This document shows, in pieces, positions 1 through 7,381 of a stretch of 14,317 bases of DNA; the stretch's first letter is position 1, and every line of letters begins with the position of its first letter. The notes beneath the pieces are model-generated. The model was not told where the DNA came from. It ran no database searches and saw only the letters and a program-made list of their open reading frames with translations. The DNA is from Planctomycetota bacterium (GTDB taxonomy: Bacteria > Planctomycetota > B15-G4 > JADJEK01): assembly GCA_016795255.1 (NCBI GenBank), contig JAEUIB010000304.1, forward strand, positions 1 to 14,317. Reading direction: 5' to 3'. The translations under genes were made by a program, and so were the position numbers.

Positions 1-170
1 CGCGTCGGATGCCGCGCGCGGCGGCCAGGTTTTCCGAAAATCTCTTCGTTGTCGCGGAACCCCGGGTGTGCGCGACCGGTCGACGCGCGTGGAGGAACCC
101 GATGCGAAGGGCTTCGAACTCGATCACGGTCGCGGGTTGCGCGTTGACGGCGAGTGCGTGCTCGTCGCGC
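1..170. other. Unresolved left edge, possible start of a minus-strand gene
   Basis: No gene can be assigned with confidence. On the minus strand a frame starting at a GTG (127..125) stays open for 42 codons to the window edge and reads VIEFEALRIGFLHARR at its start. It could be the beginning of the next gene after the cytochrome. It has no good Shine-Dalgarno, its third positions are less GC-rich than in the confirmed genes, and a second minus frame is open over the same bases. The plus-strand frame from position 9 is antisense noise because it continues through two real genes. Confidence 0.25.
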
Positions 171-548
171 TCACTTCAACGCGCGCAGGAACTCGACCAG
201 CGACGCGACCTGCGGCTCGGTGAGTCTCGAGTAGTCGGGCATCACCGGATCGAAGCCCTTGCGCGGGACGCGGCGTTCCTTGCGCAGTGTCGCGCGCACG
301 TACGGCTCGTCCACCGTGACGACCGTGCCGTCTTGCAGCTCGTGCGTCGAACCGAACACGCCGAGGAACGTCGGTCCGATGCCGCGTTCGCCGTTCGTCG
401 TGTGGCACGTCTTGCAGTCGAGGCGCAGGAACAGGTCGCGTCCCTCCGCTGCCTTGCCGGTCATCGCGAGCAGGCGCGGGTCGGGTTCTTCGGCGCACGC
501 GCCGAGCGTCGCGAGACCGGCGAGCATCCACGCAGCACGCCACGTCAT
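171..548 (-). CDS. Small c-type cytochrome, predicted lipoprotein
   Basis: A monohaem cytochrome c of 125 residues, expected to carry electrons outside the cytoplasmic membrane. The N-terminus MTWRAAWMLAGLATLGAC is a short signal ending in a lipobox (LGAC), so the mature protein would be lipid-anchored at Cys18. The haem-binding CKTCH lies at 45-49, and Met103 in FDPVMPDYS is the likely distal iron ligand, at the usual distance near the C-terminus. The segment ending LVEFLRALK is the typical last helix of the class I fold. The ATG overlaps the TGA of the upstream YkgJ-like gene (ATGA, 4 nt), implying translational coupling. A GGAGG lies 10 nt before the start, inside the upstream gene. An upstream extension of the frame exists but is only the shadow of the YkgJ gene. 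The redox partner is unknown. Confidence 0.9.
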   Translation of the reverse strand: MTWRAAWMLAGLATLGACAEEPDPRLLAMTGKAAEGRDLFLRLDCKTCHTTNGERGIGPTFLGVFGSTHELQDGTVVTVDEPYVRATLRKERRVPRKGFDPVMPDYSRLTEPQVASLVEFLRALK

Positions 549-997
549 GACCGTTCGTCCTCCGCGATCGCGGCTTCGATCTCGGCGCGGGACCACAGCC
601 GACCGCGGCCGACGCCCGGCGTCTGCGGCGCGATCTCGGTGTCCCAGACCTTTTTCACCATGTTCTCCCGCCAGAACGGCCACGTCCGGCATTGCTTCGG
701 CCGCTGCTCGTAGACCTGGCATTTGCCGTCCTTCAGCATCGAGCACGCTCCGTCGTCGAAGCGCAGATGCATCTGCACGTCGAACGGCGCGTCGTCGTGC
801 TGCTCGATCAGGTACTCGTCGACGAAGCGTCGCAGCGGGATGCCGAGGCGGCGCGCGATCGCTCGCGCTTCGGCCGGATCGACGTAGACGTACTCGTAGC
901 CGTTCCGCGCACGGCAGCAGCCGCCGCAACCGGTGCATTCGAAGCGGATGCCGTCGCGATACCACGGGGACTTCGCGGACGCGGCTTTACCGGCCAT
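545..997 (-). CDS. YkgJ-family cysteine-cluster protein
   Basis: A 150-residue soluble protein of the YkgJ/UPF0153 family, proposed to bind a zinc or iron-sulfur centre; its biochemical role is not established. Seven cysteines follow the family pattern: a CTGCGGCC cluster at 21-28 (Cys21, 24, 27, 28), then Cys85, Cys93 in GKCQVY and Cys103 in RPKQCRTWPF. The motif in which a Tyr, an Arg-Pro and a Cys-Arg follow one another is typical of the family. The start ATG (997..995) is preceded on the minus strand by GAAGGAAG at suitable distance. It is the first gene of a two-gene unit with the cytochrome lipoprotein and is divergent from the TPR gene. The coupling to a cytochrome suggests a redox or metal-related job, but that is inference from context only. 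Confidence 0.92.
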   Translation of the reverse strand: MAGKAASAKSPWYRDGIRFECTGCGGCCRARNGYEYVYVDPAEARAIARRLGIPLRRFVDEYLIEQHDDAPFDVQMHLRFDDGACSMLKDGKCQVYEQRPKQCRTWPFWRENMVKKVWDTEIAPQTPGVGRGRLWSRAEIEAAIAEDERS

Positions 998-1035
998 GAC
1001 GAGGGCTTCCTTCAGTGCGGGACGCGAAGCGGCCG

Positions 1036-1064
1036 ATGCTGCCCTCGTGGATTTCGCGCGTCAA
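1036..1064 (-). promoter_or_regulatory. Candidate sigma70-type promoter for the YkgJ-cytochrome unit
   Basis: On the minus strand TTGACG (1064..1059) is followed after exactly 17 nt by CAGCAT (1041..1036). The -35 box matches the consensus in 5 of 6 positions and the -10 in only 3 of 6. Transcription would start near 1029, leaving a leader of about 30 nt before the ATG at 997. The -35 lies next to the Shine-Dalgarno of the divergent gene. Confidence 0.35.
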
Positions 1065-1065
1065 C

Positions 1066-1070
1066 GGAGG
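1066..1070 (+). promoter_or_regulatory. Shine-Dalgarno GGAGG deciding the GTG start of the TPR gene
   Basis: GGAGG sits 6 nt before GTG at 1077. The frame is open further upstream to an ATG at 933, but that would run 65 nt into the oppositely oriented YkgJ gene and would bury the hydrophobic export signal inside the protein. The GTG start places the signal at the N-terminus. Confidence 0.8.
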
Positions 1071-1076
1071 CCGTCC

Positions 1077-1976
1077 GTGAAGTTCCGTCTCGTTTTCGTC
1101 GCACTGGCCGGATTGTGGATCGCGATGGCCGCGCTACCGGGCGGTCTCGGGTCGCGCGCTTCCGTCCAGCGCAACGCGCCGCCGGTCCAGCCGGTGTTCC
1201 CGAACCCGGGTGGGATCGGCACCGTGACGCTCGGTGGTGGGGGCGGAGCGTCGCGCTACGCCGATCCGCGCGCGCTCGCGCCCGGCAACGTCTGGGTCGA
1301 GCTCGGACTGCCCGCGTACGCACCGATGGTGGGCGTCCATCCGGGACATTTCGCCGAGTGGTACGGGACGAAGTCGCGCGCGACCGTCCACGTCGTGCGG
1401 CCACCCGCGGTCGCCGGTGGGGCGCGCACCGTCACGTCGTACGGCTCGACGATCACCGAGGCCGTGCTCGAGTTCGAGACCCGCGACAAGGCGCTCGAAG
1501 CGATGGACGCCGGCATGACGCGCTTCCGCGTGCGCGATTACGACGGGGCCGCCGCGGCGTTCCTGAAGGCGGCGCCGCTCGCTCCCGACAACGCGTTGCC
1601 GCATTTCGGACTCGGCCACGCGCTGTTCGCGCTCGGTGCGTACGAGGACGCGGCGTACCAGATCCGGCGCGGGCTCGAACTGATGCCCGAGTGGCTGCGG
1701 TCGGGGACGCGGCTGCAAGACCTCTATGGCGAGCCCCGCGACTTCGACGACCAGTGGGCCGCGCTGCGCTCGCATCGATCGATCCATCCCGACGACGTCG
1801 ACGCGACGCTGGTCGCCGCGTACGTCGCGCTGTTCAAGGGCGATCTCGACACGGCGACGACGCTGTTCGAACTCCTGACCAAATCGGCGAAGGACCGAGA
1901 GCTCGCGCAGGCCGCGCTCGCGGAGATCGGGACGATCCGCGGCCGTGCGACCGAAGACCGCTCCGACGGTCATTGA
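1077..1976 (+). CDS. Exported TPR-repeat protein
   Basis: A 299-residue protein with a tetratricopeptide repeat region. It starts VKFRLVFVALAGLWIAMAAL, a positively charged then hydrophobic signal peptide or anchor, so it likely acts outside the cytoplasm. Residues 30-60 are low complexity (Pro then a run of Gly). TPR-like helix pairs can be read at about 138-171 (DYDGAAAAFLKAAPLAPDN), 172-205 (ALFALGAYEDAAYQIRRGL) and 241-275 (ALFKGDLDTATTLFELL). The middle part, about 60-130, has no domain I recognise. TPRs bind other proteins, but no partner can be inferred. The GTG start is chosen for its GGAGG. It is divergent from the YkgJ-cytochrome unit and followed by a 136-nt gap before the hybrid kinase, so it is probably monocistronic. 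Confidence 0.88.
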   Translation: MKFRLVFVALAGLWIAMAALPGGLGSRASVQRNAPPVQPVFPNPGGIGTVTLGGGGGASRYADPRALAPGNVWVELGLPAYAPMVGVHPGHFAEWYGTKSRATVHVVRPPAVAGGARTVTSYGSTITEAVLEFETRDKALEAMDAGMTRFRVRDYDGAAAAFLKAAPLAPDNALPHFGLGHALFALGAYEDAAYQIRRGLELMPEWLRSGTRLQDLYGEPRDFDDQWAALRSHRSIHPDDVDATLVAAYVALFKGDLDTATTLFELLTKSAKDRELAQAALAEIGTIRGRATEDRSDGH

Positions 1977-2112
1977 TCCGCCGACCGGTCGCTCGAACGA
2001 TGGCGCTGCTTCGGCGATGTTCCAACGCGCTCCAACTCGTTCGAAACGATCGCGAGATCGACCCGACGAGCCCCAGCGGAGTCGCACCGCGGACTGTTAA
2101 CTTCGCGGCCGC
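1977..2112. other. Intergenic gap with a small inverted repeat
   Basis: This 136-nt gap separates the TPR gene from the hybrid kinase gene. It holds the short inverted repeat TCGTTCGAAACGA (2037-2049, arms of 5 nt around CGA), which could be a small operator or chance. I see no T-tract terminator and no coding frame of the local codon style. Confidence 0.3.
2098..2110 (+). promoter_or_regulatory. TANNNT box and start-proximal element, likely leaderless start
   Basis: TAACTT (2098-2103), or TTAACT one base earlier, lies about 10 nt before the ATG at 2113, and CGCGGCC (2104-2110) sits between them. No Shine-Dalgarno is present. A -10 box this close to the start codon implies a leaderless or very short leader mRNA. 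The same arrangement is found before the gene at 4272. There is no recognisable -35. Confidence 0.4.
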
Positions 2113-4242
2113 ATGGCGACTTCGCGCGACACGTCGAAGCTGAACCGAGCCCATCGCGCGCTGCTCGAGCTCGCGCGCTTGCGGTCGTTCCACGGCGACA
2201 ACCTCGCCGGTGACGTGCGGACGCTGACCGAGATCGCGGCGCACGCGGTCGACGTCGAGCGCGCGAGCGTGTGGCTGCTCGATCCGGAGCGCAAGAAGAT
2301 CGTCACGCTCGACCTGTTCGAGCGCGGGTCCGCGCGGCACACGAGCGGACACGAGTTGCTCGTCGCCGACCATCCGGCGTACTTCCGCGCGCTCGAAGAG
2401 CAGCGGCTGATCGCGTCGAACGACGCGGTCAAGGACGCCGAGACGCAGGAGTTCCGCGAGGCGTACCTGTTGCCGCTCGGCATCACGTCGATGCTCGACG
2501 CGGCGGTCCGCGAGCGCGGCGTGTTCGCGGGAGTCATCTGCTTCGAACACGTCGGCTCGAAGCGGCGCTGGACCACCGAAGAGGAGATCTTCGCGTGCGC
2601 GATGGCCGACCTGGTCTCGCTGGCGCTCGAGTCGTCGCGACGGCAGGTGATCGAGGCTGCGCTGGCCGCGACGGAACGCCGCGAGCGTGAGATCTTCGAG
2701 AACACGCGCGATGCGACGTTCCTGGTCGGCGTCCGCGAGCCGGGCAGCTACTTCGTCGAAGCCGTCAACCCGGCGGCCGAAGCCCTGTGCGGGCATCGCA
2801 GCGAGGCGCTGCGCGGCCGTCCGCTCGAATCGCTGGTGCCGGCCCAGGTCGCGGACGTCGTGCTCGCATCGGTCGACGCATGTTCGCGCGGCGGGGTTTC
2901 ACTGACGCGCGAAGTCGTGACGCGCCAACCCGAGGAGCGCTGGTTCGACGCGACGTTCGTGCCGATCCGCCGCGACGACGGCTCGGTCTACCGCGTGGCG
3001 TGCATCGCGCGCGACGTCACGGATCGCGTCCTCGCCCAGCGCGAACGCGAGACGCTGCAATTGCAGGTGCATCGCTCGCAGAAGCTCGACGCGCTGGCGA
3101 CGCTCGCGGCCGGCGTCGCGCACGACTTCAACAACTTCCTGATGGGCATCGTCGGCAACGCGAATCTGCTGCTCGAGTCGGCCCGGCTCGAGGGCGAATC
3201 GCTGGAACGGCTGCACCAGATCATCGACGTCGCGAACCGGGCCCGCGACCTCGTGCGCCAGACGATGACGTTCAGTCGCAACGAGCATCTGCGCCGCACG
3301 CCGATCCAGATCGCCGAAGTCGTGGCCGAGGCGGTGAAGATGCTCGGCCCGACGGTGCCGCACGACGTCCGCGTGACGCTCGACGTCGGGACGCGCGACG
3401 CTCGCGTGCTCGGCGACGCGACGATGGTCCACCAGGTCCTGACCAACCTCATGCGCAACGCGGTGCAGGCGATGAACGGCGTCGGCGAACTGCGCGTCGG
3501 CCTCGACGTCGTGCGCGTCGACGCCGAGATGGCGACGAAGCTCGCGCCGTTGCGGGTCGGCCGCCACGTGCGGATCGAAGTGGCCGACACCGGCCCGGGC
3601 ATGGACGCGGCGACGCAAGCGCGCCTGTTCGAACCGTTCTTCACGACGAAGCCGCAAGGTCAGGGAATGGGGCTCGGACTCGCGGTGGTCTACGGGATCG
3701 TCCGCGAGCACGACGGCGTCGTGATCGTGAACAGTCGCGTCGGCGAGGGCACGACGTTCCGGGTCTACATCCCGTTGTTCGAGGGTTCGCCGAACGCGCC
3801 GCCACCCGAGCCCGCGGCGCCGAGCACGGCGAATGCCGGCGACGCCGCGCGCCGGCGGGTGCTGTTCGTCGACGACCAGATCTACGTCGCGAACCTCGGC
3901 GCGGCGATGCTGAAGCGCTTCAACTGCGAACCGGTCACCTGCACGGACGCGAAGCGAGCACTTGAGATGTTCGCCGCCGCGCCCGATTCGTTCACGGTCG
4001 TCGTGACGGACTACGCGATGCCGCAGATGAACGGGGTCGAGCTCGCGATCGAGATCCGGAAGATCCGGGCCGACGTGCCGATCGTGCTGATGAGCGGCTT
4101 CGAGGCCGCGTTCGACGCGGAACAAGTCACGAAGGTCGGCATCCACGACGTGTTGCCGAAGCCGTTCACGCTGGCGCTGCTGCAGCAAGTGCTGGATCGC
4201 GCCGCGCGGACGCACGAACCCCACACAGGCGGCGGTTCCTGA
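2113..4242 (+). CDS. Soluble hybrid histidine kinase (GAF-PAS-HisKA-HATPase-REC)
   Basis: A cytoplasmic hybrid sensor kinase of 709 residues without membrane segments. Residues 1-185 look like a GAF domain (VDVERASVWLLD, VICFEHVGS) and 190-310 a PAS domain (IFENTRDATFLV to ACIARDVTDR). The phospho-accepting His337 lies in the H-box GVAHDFNNFL. The ATPase has N-box Asn449 (NLMRNAVQAM), G1 ADTGPGMD (491-498), the F-box FEPFFTTK and G2 GQGMGLGL. After a Pro/Ala linker (560-575) comes a receiver domain with Asp587/588, phosphoacceptor Asp633 (VVTDYAMPQMNG), Ser661 and Lys683, all intact. The HDFNN form of the H-box is typical of hybrid kinases with C-terminal receivers. No output regulator is adjacent, so the phosphorelay partner is unknown. 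GAF and PAS suggest an intracellular small-molecule or redox signal, which is inference. The ATG start has no Shine-Dalgarno. Confidence 0.95.
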   Translation: MATSRDTSKLNRAHRALLELARLRSFHGDNLAGDVRTLTEIAAHAVDVERASVWLLDPERKKIVTLDLFERGSARHTSGHELLVADHPAYFRALEEQRLIASNDAVKDAETQEFREAYLLPLGITSMLDAAVRERGVFAGVICFEHVGSKRRWTTEEEIFACAMADLVSLALESSRRQVIEAALAATERREREIFENTRDATFLVGVREPGSYFVEAVNPAAEALCGHRSEALRGRPLESLVPAQVADVVLASVDACSRGGVSLTREVVTRQPEERWFDATFVPIRRDDGSVYRVACIARDVTDRVLAQRERETLQLQVHRSQKLDALATLAAGVAHDFNNFLMGIVGNANLLLESARLEGESLERLHQIIDVANRARDLVRQTMTFSRNEHLRRTPIQIAEVVAEAVKMLGPTVPHDVRVTLDVGTRDARVLGDATMVHQVLTNLMRNAVQAMNGVGELRVGLDVVRVDAEMATKLAPLRVGRHVRIEVADTGPGMDAATQARLFEPFFTTKPQGQGMGLGLAVVYGIVREHDGVVIVNSRVGEGTTFRVYIPLFEGSPNAPPPEPAAPSTANAGDAARRRVLFVDDQIYVANLGAAMLKRFNCEPVTCTDAKRALEMFAAAPDSFTVVVTDYAMPQMNGVELAIEIRKIRADVPIVLMSGFEAAFDAEQVTKVGIHDVLPKPFTLALLQQVLDRAARTHEPHTGGGS

Positions 4243-4255
4243 CGACGTGAAGGTG

Positions 4256-4269
4256 TAGGCTCCGCGGCC
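4256..4269 (+). promoter_or_regulatory. TANNNT box and start-proximal element before the nuclease gene
   Basis: TAGGCT (4256-4261) is followed by 10 nt and the ATG at 4272. The 10 nt contain CGCGGCC (4263-4269) at the same distance from the ATG as in front of the gene at 2113. The nearest purine-rich stretch, GAAGG at 4249, is 18 nt away and too far to act as a Shine-Dalgarno. This suggests a separate promoter giving a leaderless mRNA, although the gap from the kinase gene is only 29 nt. Confidence 0.4.
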
Positions 4270-4271
4270 TC

Positions 4272-5651
4272 ATGCGTCCGATCGACGGCACCCGCATCAA
4301 GGAATCACTGACCTGCGAGCGTTCGCCGTGGTTGGACTTCCATGGCCCTCGCGACCGGATCCTGCAGCCGACCGAGCGCATGCGCGTCCTGTTCCAGAGC
4401 GGACAGCGACTCGAGGAGCGGATCCTCGCCGGCATGGACGTCGAGTCGGTGCGCTTCGAACCCGGCCGCTTCGACGAAGGCTTCGCCGCGACGCTCGACG
4501 CGATGACGCGGCGCGTGCCGGCGATCGCGAACGGCGTGCTGAAACTCGGCGAGTTCCTCGGTCGCCCCGACCTGTTGCTGCTGTCGGACGCGGGCGTCTA
4601 CGAGGTCGCCGACATCAAGAGCACGCAGAAGGTCCACGCCGCGGCGCAGATGCAGATCGCGTTCTATTCGCGGATGCTCGGCCAGATCGCGAAGCCTCCG
4701 CGTTTCGGCCACGTGATCCTGCGCAGCGGCGAGCGTTGGACGTTCGCGCTCGACGAGATCGCGGCGAGCCTCGAACGCCTGCTCGCGCGACTGCAGACGC
4801 TGCGCAACCGCGTCGACTCCGATCCGGGGCCGCACCGCGTGGAGGCGTGCACCGATTGCCGCTGGCTCGCGGTCTGCATGGACGATCTCGAGTCGTCCGA
4901 CGATCCGTCGTTGGCGCAGGACGTCACGCGCGAGCAGAAAGCCGCGCTCGCGAGCGCCGGAGTCACGACGCTGCGCGCCGCGTCGGCGATCGCCGACACG
5001 CGGGCCGTCGCCGATGCGGCGGGCCTCGCACACGATCTCGTCACGCGATTCGCGCGCCGAGCACGCGCGGTCACCGAGGGCCGGCCGCAGTTCTACGGGG
5101 CGGTCCGCCCCGAGCTCGCGACGGCCGATCTCGCACTCGCCGCCGTCGTCGACGATCGGGCGAAGGACGCGATCGTCGCGGTCGCCGGCATCGTGGCGTC
5201 GCGGCCCGATCGCTTCCGCGTCCGCTGGCTGCGCACGCGCGAGCACGCGCAACCGCAGCAGGAGTTCGCGGAGCTCGTGCGGAACCTCGCGCGCACGCAA
5301 GGTCCGTTGCTGATCTACGGGCCGAACGTCCGCCGGGCGTTGGAGGAGGGGCTCGATCTCGACCCGAGCCTCGCCGACACCGTCGAGGCCCTGCTCGCCC
5401 GAACGCTCGACGTCCGCGGAGAACTCCGCCGCGCGTGTGCGCTGCCCGGCTTCGATCGGCGTCCGGCCGATGCCGCGCGCGCCGCGGGCTTGACGGTGGA
5501 CGACGACGACGGGATCGATCTGGCCGCGCTGCGCCATCTCGAGGACGAGGCGAGTGCCGACGTCGATTCGATCGCGCGGCTGCTGCGACGGGATCTCGAC
5601 GTGATGCTCGCGCTGCGCACGTTCGTGCTCGCCGGAACGGCGTCGTCGTGA
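4272..5651 (+). CDS. Cas4/RecB-type Fe-S nuclease, TM0106-like
   Basis: A predicted DNA nuclease of 459 residues with the PD-(D/E)xK fold of the RecB/Cas4/Dna2 group. Visible motifs are Asp100 (GRPDLLL), Asp114-Ile-Lys116 (EVADIKST) and Gln128-xxx-Tyr132 (QIAFY). Cys15 (TCERSPWL) together with Cys193, Cys196 and Cys202 in the spacing CX2CX5C is the 4Fe-4S signature of Cas4, AddB and Dna2 nucleases. All catalytic and cluster residues are present. Residues about 212-270 look like the helical region that follows the nuclease in TM0106 proteins (REQKAALASAGVTTLRA). About 273-360 should be an RNase H-like domain, but I cannot find the Asp-x-Glu motif expected there. The stop overlaps the GTG of the helicase gene (GTGA), so the two proteins are probably made together and form a Dna2-like pair in DNA end processing or repair. 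A defence role is possible but not shown. Confidence 0.88.
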   Translation: MRPIDGTRIKESLTCERSPWLDFHGPRDRILQPTERMRVLFQSGQRLEERILAGMDVESVRFEPGRFDEGFAATLDAMTRRVPAIANGVLKLGEFLGRPDLLLLSDAGVYEVADIKSTQKVHAAAQMQIAFYSRMLGQIAKPPRFGHVILRSGERWTFALDEIAASLERLLARLQTLRNRVDSDPGPHRVEACTDCRWLAVCMDDLESSDDPSLAQDVTREQKAALASAGVTTLRAASAIADTRAVADAAGLAHDLVTRFARRARAVTEGRPQFYGAVRPELATADLALAAVVDDRAKDAIVAVAGIVASRPDRFRVRWLRTREHAQPQQEFAELVRNLARTQGPLLIYGPNVRRALEEGLDLDPSLADTVEALLARTLDVRGELRRACALPGFDRRPADAARAAGLTVDDDDGIDLAALRHLEDEASADVDSIARLLRRDLDVMLALRTFVLAGTASS

Positions 5652-7381
5652 AGGCGCCGCTGCCCGAGCGGCTGATCGCGATCCTCGCGCGCGAACGCCG
5701 CGCGGGAGCGATGCAACTGCGCGACGTCCACGCGCTGACGCTGGAAGAGCGCGTCGAAGCCGGTGAGGCCGTGAAGGACCTGACGATCGTCTCGAGCGGC
5801 AAGGACGGCTACACGCTCGCGTGCCCGGAGTTCGTCGCTCGCTTCCGGGCCGGCGACACGCTCTATCTCGGCAACGGCGCGGCGATCGACGCCGGCGCGT
5901 CCGTGGTGTTCCGCGAGTACGACCCGCTGCGCGGACTCGTCCTCGTCGATCACGATCGATTCGCGGCGTCGCGGGCGCTGCTGCAAGGGGGCTCCGGCGA
6001 ACGACTGGTGCTCGATCGGCGCGACGCCGATTTCGCCGATCGGACGATCCAAGCCGTGCGGGCGTTGTTCCAGAGCCCGACGTACGTCGACGCGCGCGAG
6101 CTGTTGCTCGGGCGTGCGTCGCGGACGGCGTCCGTCGAGTGCGTCGCCGGCGACGACCGCGCGCGTCGGCAAGGGCTCGATCCGACGCAGACAGAGGCGT
6201 TCGTCGCCGCGTGTTCGCGACCGTTCGCGTTCGTCCAAGGTCCGCCGGGCGCCGGCAAGACGCGCCTCGCCGCGGCGATCATCGGCGCGTTCGTCGCGGC
6301 CGGGCGGCGCGTGCTCGTGACCGCGTTCACGCATCGCGCGGTCAACAACGTGCTCGACGCCGTCGCACGGACGGATCCGGCTGCGACGATCGTCAAGATC
6401 GGCGCCGATCGCCAATTCGAAGGGCTCGACCGAACGCGCGTGCAACCGGTGCCGTCGGCGCGCGCGTGGCGCGACCCCGGAGGGCCGTGCGTCGTCGGCG
6501 TGACGACGCACGCGGCGCCGGGTCTGCTCGGGCAACAGTTCGACCTCGCGCTCGTCGACGAGGCCGGTCAGGTTTCGCTGGCGCACGCGTGCGCGGTGTT
6601 GCCGTTGGCCAAGCGACTCGTCTGCGTCGGCGATCACCTTCAACTTCCGCCGCTCGTCATCGCGGAGCATCGCGATCCGCTCGCGCGCCGGTCGCTGTTC
6701 CAGCACATGCACGAGCTGTACGGCTCGTTCCTGCTGTCGTCGACGTATCGGATGAACGCCGAGCTGTGCGAGTTCCCGAGTCGCGCGTTCTACGAAGGGC
6801 GTCTGGTCGCCGCGGCCGCCAACGCGGGGCAGCGCCTACGCATCGATGCGGCCGTGTCGCCGATCCTCGCGCCCGATCCTCCCGCGGTGATCGTGCCGCA
6901 GCATCACCGCGGCGCGCGCGTGATGTCGAACTCGGAGGCGCGGCTCGCCGCCGATCTCGTCGTCGAGGCCGTGCGCGGCGGCGTGATGCCGGCCGAGATC
7001 GCGGTGATCGCGCCGCACCGAGCCCACGGCAATCGGATCCGCGCGTTGCTGCGACGCGCGTTGCCGGACCTGCGCGCCGAGCAACTGCCGGTCGTCGACA
7101 CCGTCGAGCGGCTGCAAGGCGGCGAGCGGGATCTGATCGTGCTGTCGTTCGCGGCCAGCGACCCGCACGCGGTGCTCGGGGAGGCGCAGTTCTTCTTCTC
7201 GCCGAATCGGCTGAACGTCAGCCTCACGCGCGCGCGGAAGAAGTTGATCGTGCTGCTGTCGGAGCGACTGCTCGACGCGTATCCCGACGATCCGGAAGCG
7301 CTCAGAGGGTCCGACTTGCTGCGTCGGCTGTGGTCGGCTCTTCCGAAGATCGAGGCTCCTGCGACGGCAACAGGAGCGTGA
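5648..7381 (+). CDS. Superfamily 1 DNA2/NAM7-like helicase
   Basis: A 577-residue ATP-dependent helicase of the Upf1/Dna2 type, the likely motor for the nuclease before it. Motifs in order: Q motif LDPTQTEAF (178-186), Walker A GPPGAGKT (198-205), Ia VTAFTHRAVNNVL (224-236), Walker B LVDEAGQ (302-308), III VGDHLQLPPL (327-336), IV SSTYRMN (364-370), V DTVERLQGGERDLIVLS (484-500) and VI NVSLTRARKKLIVL (523-536). The part before the Q motif, about 45-125, is rich in beta strands (VVFREYDPLRGLVLVD) and fits the barrel insert of this family. The GTG at 5648 overlaps the nuclease stop by 4 nt. The open frame reaches further upstream, but only as a shadow of the nuclease gene. Its last 80 nt overlap the convergent kinase gene. 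In relatives the nuclease and helicase are often one chain, while here they are two. Confidence 0.93.
   Translation: MKAPLPERLIAILARERRAGAMQLRDVHALTLEERVEAGEAVKDLTIVSSGKDGYTLACPEFVARFRAGDTLYLGNGAAIDAGASVVFREYDPLRGLVLVDHDRFAASRALLQGGSGERLVLDRRDADFADRTIQAVRALFQSPTYVDARELLLGRASRTASVECVAGDDRARRQGLDPTQTEAFVAACSRPFAFVQGPPGAGKTRLAAAIIGAFVAAGRRVLVTAFTHRAVNNVLDAVARTDPAATIVKIGADRQFEGLDRTRVQPVPSARAWRDPGGPCVVGVTTHAAPGLLGQQFDLALVDEAGQVSLAHACAVLPLAKRLVCVGDHLQLPPLVIAEHRDPLARRSLFQHMHELYGSFLLSSTYRMNAELCEFPSRAFYEGRLVAAAANAGQRLRIDAAVSPILAPDPPAVIVPQHHRGARVMSNSEARLAADLVVEAVRGGVMPAEIAVIAPHRAHGNRIRALLRRALPDLRAEQLPVVDTVERLQGGERDLIVLSFAASDPHAVLGEAQFFFSPNRLNVSLTRARKKLIVLLSERLLDAYPDDPEALRGSDLLRRLWSALPKIEAPATATGA

Noticed and set aside
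2899..4224. Long minus-strand frame opposite the hybrid kinase
   Set aside because: It is the shadow of a gene with all kinase motifs on the plus strand; the product is compositionally biased (Arg, His, Asp) and has no start signal.
4328..5647. Apparent 440-codon N-terminal extension of the helicase
   Set aside because: This part is an Arg-rich shadow of the nuclease gene. The first plausible start is the GTG at 5648 overlapping the nuclease stop.
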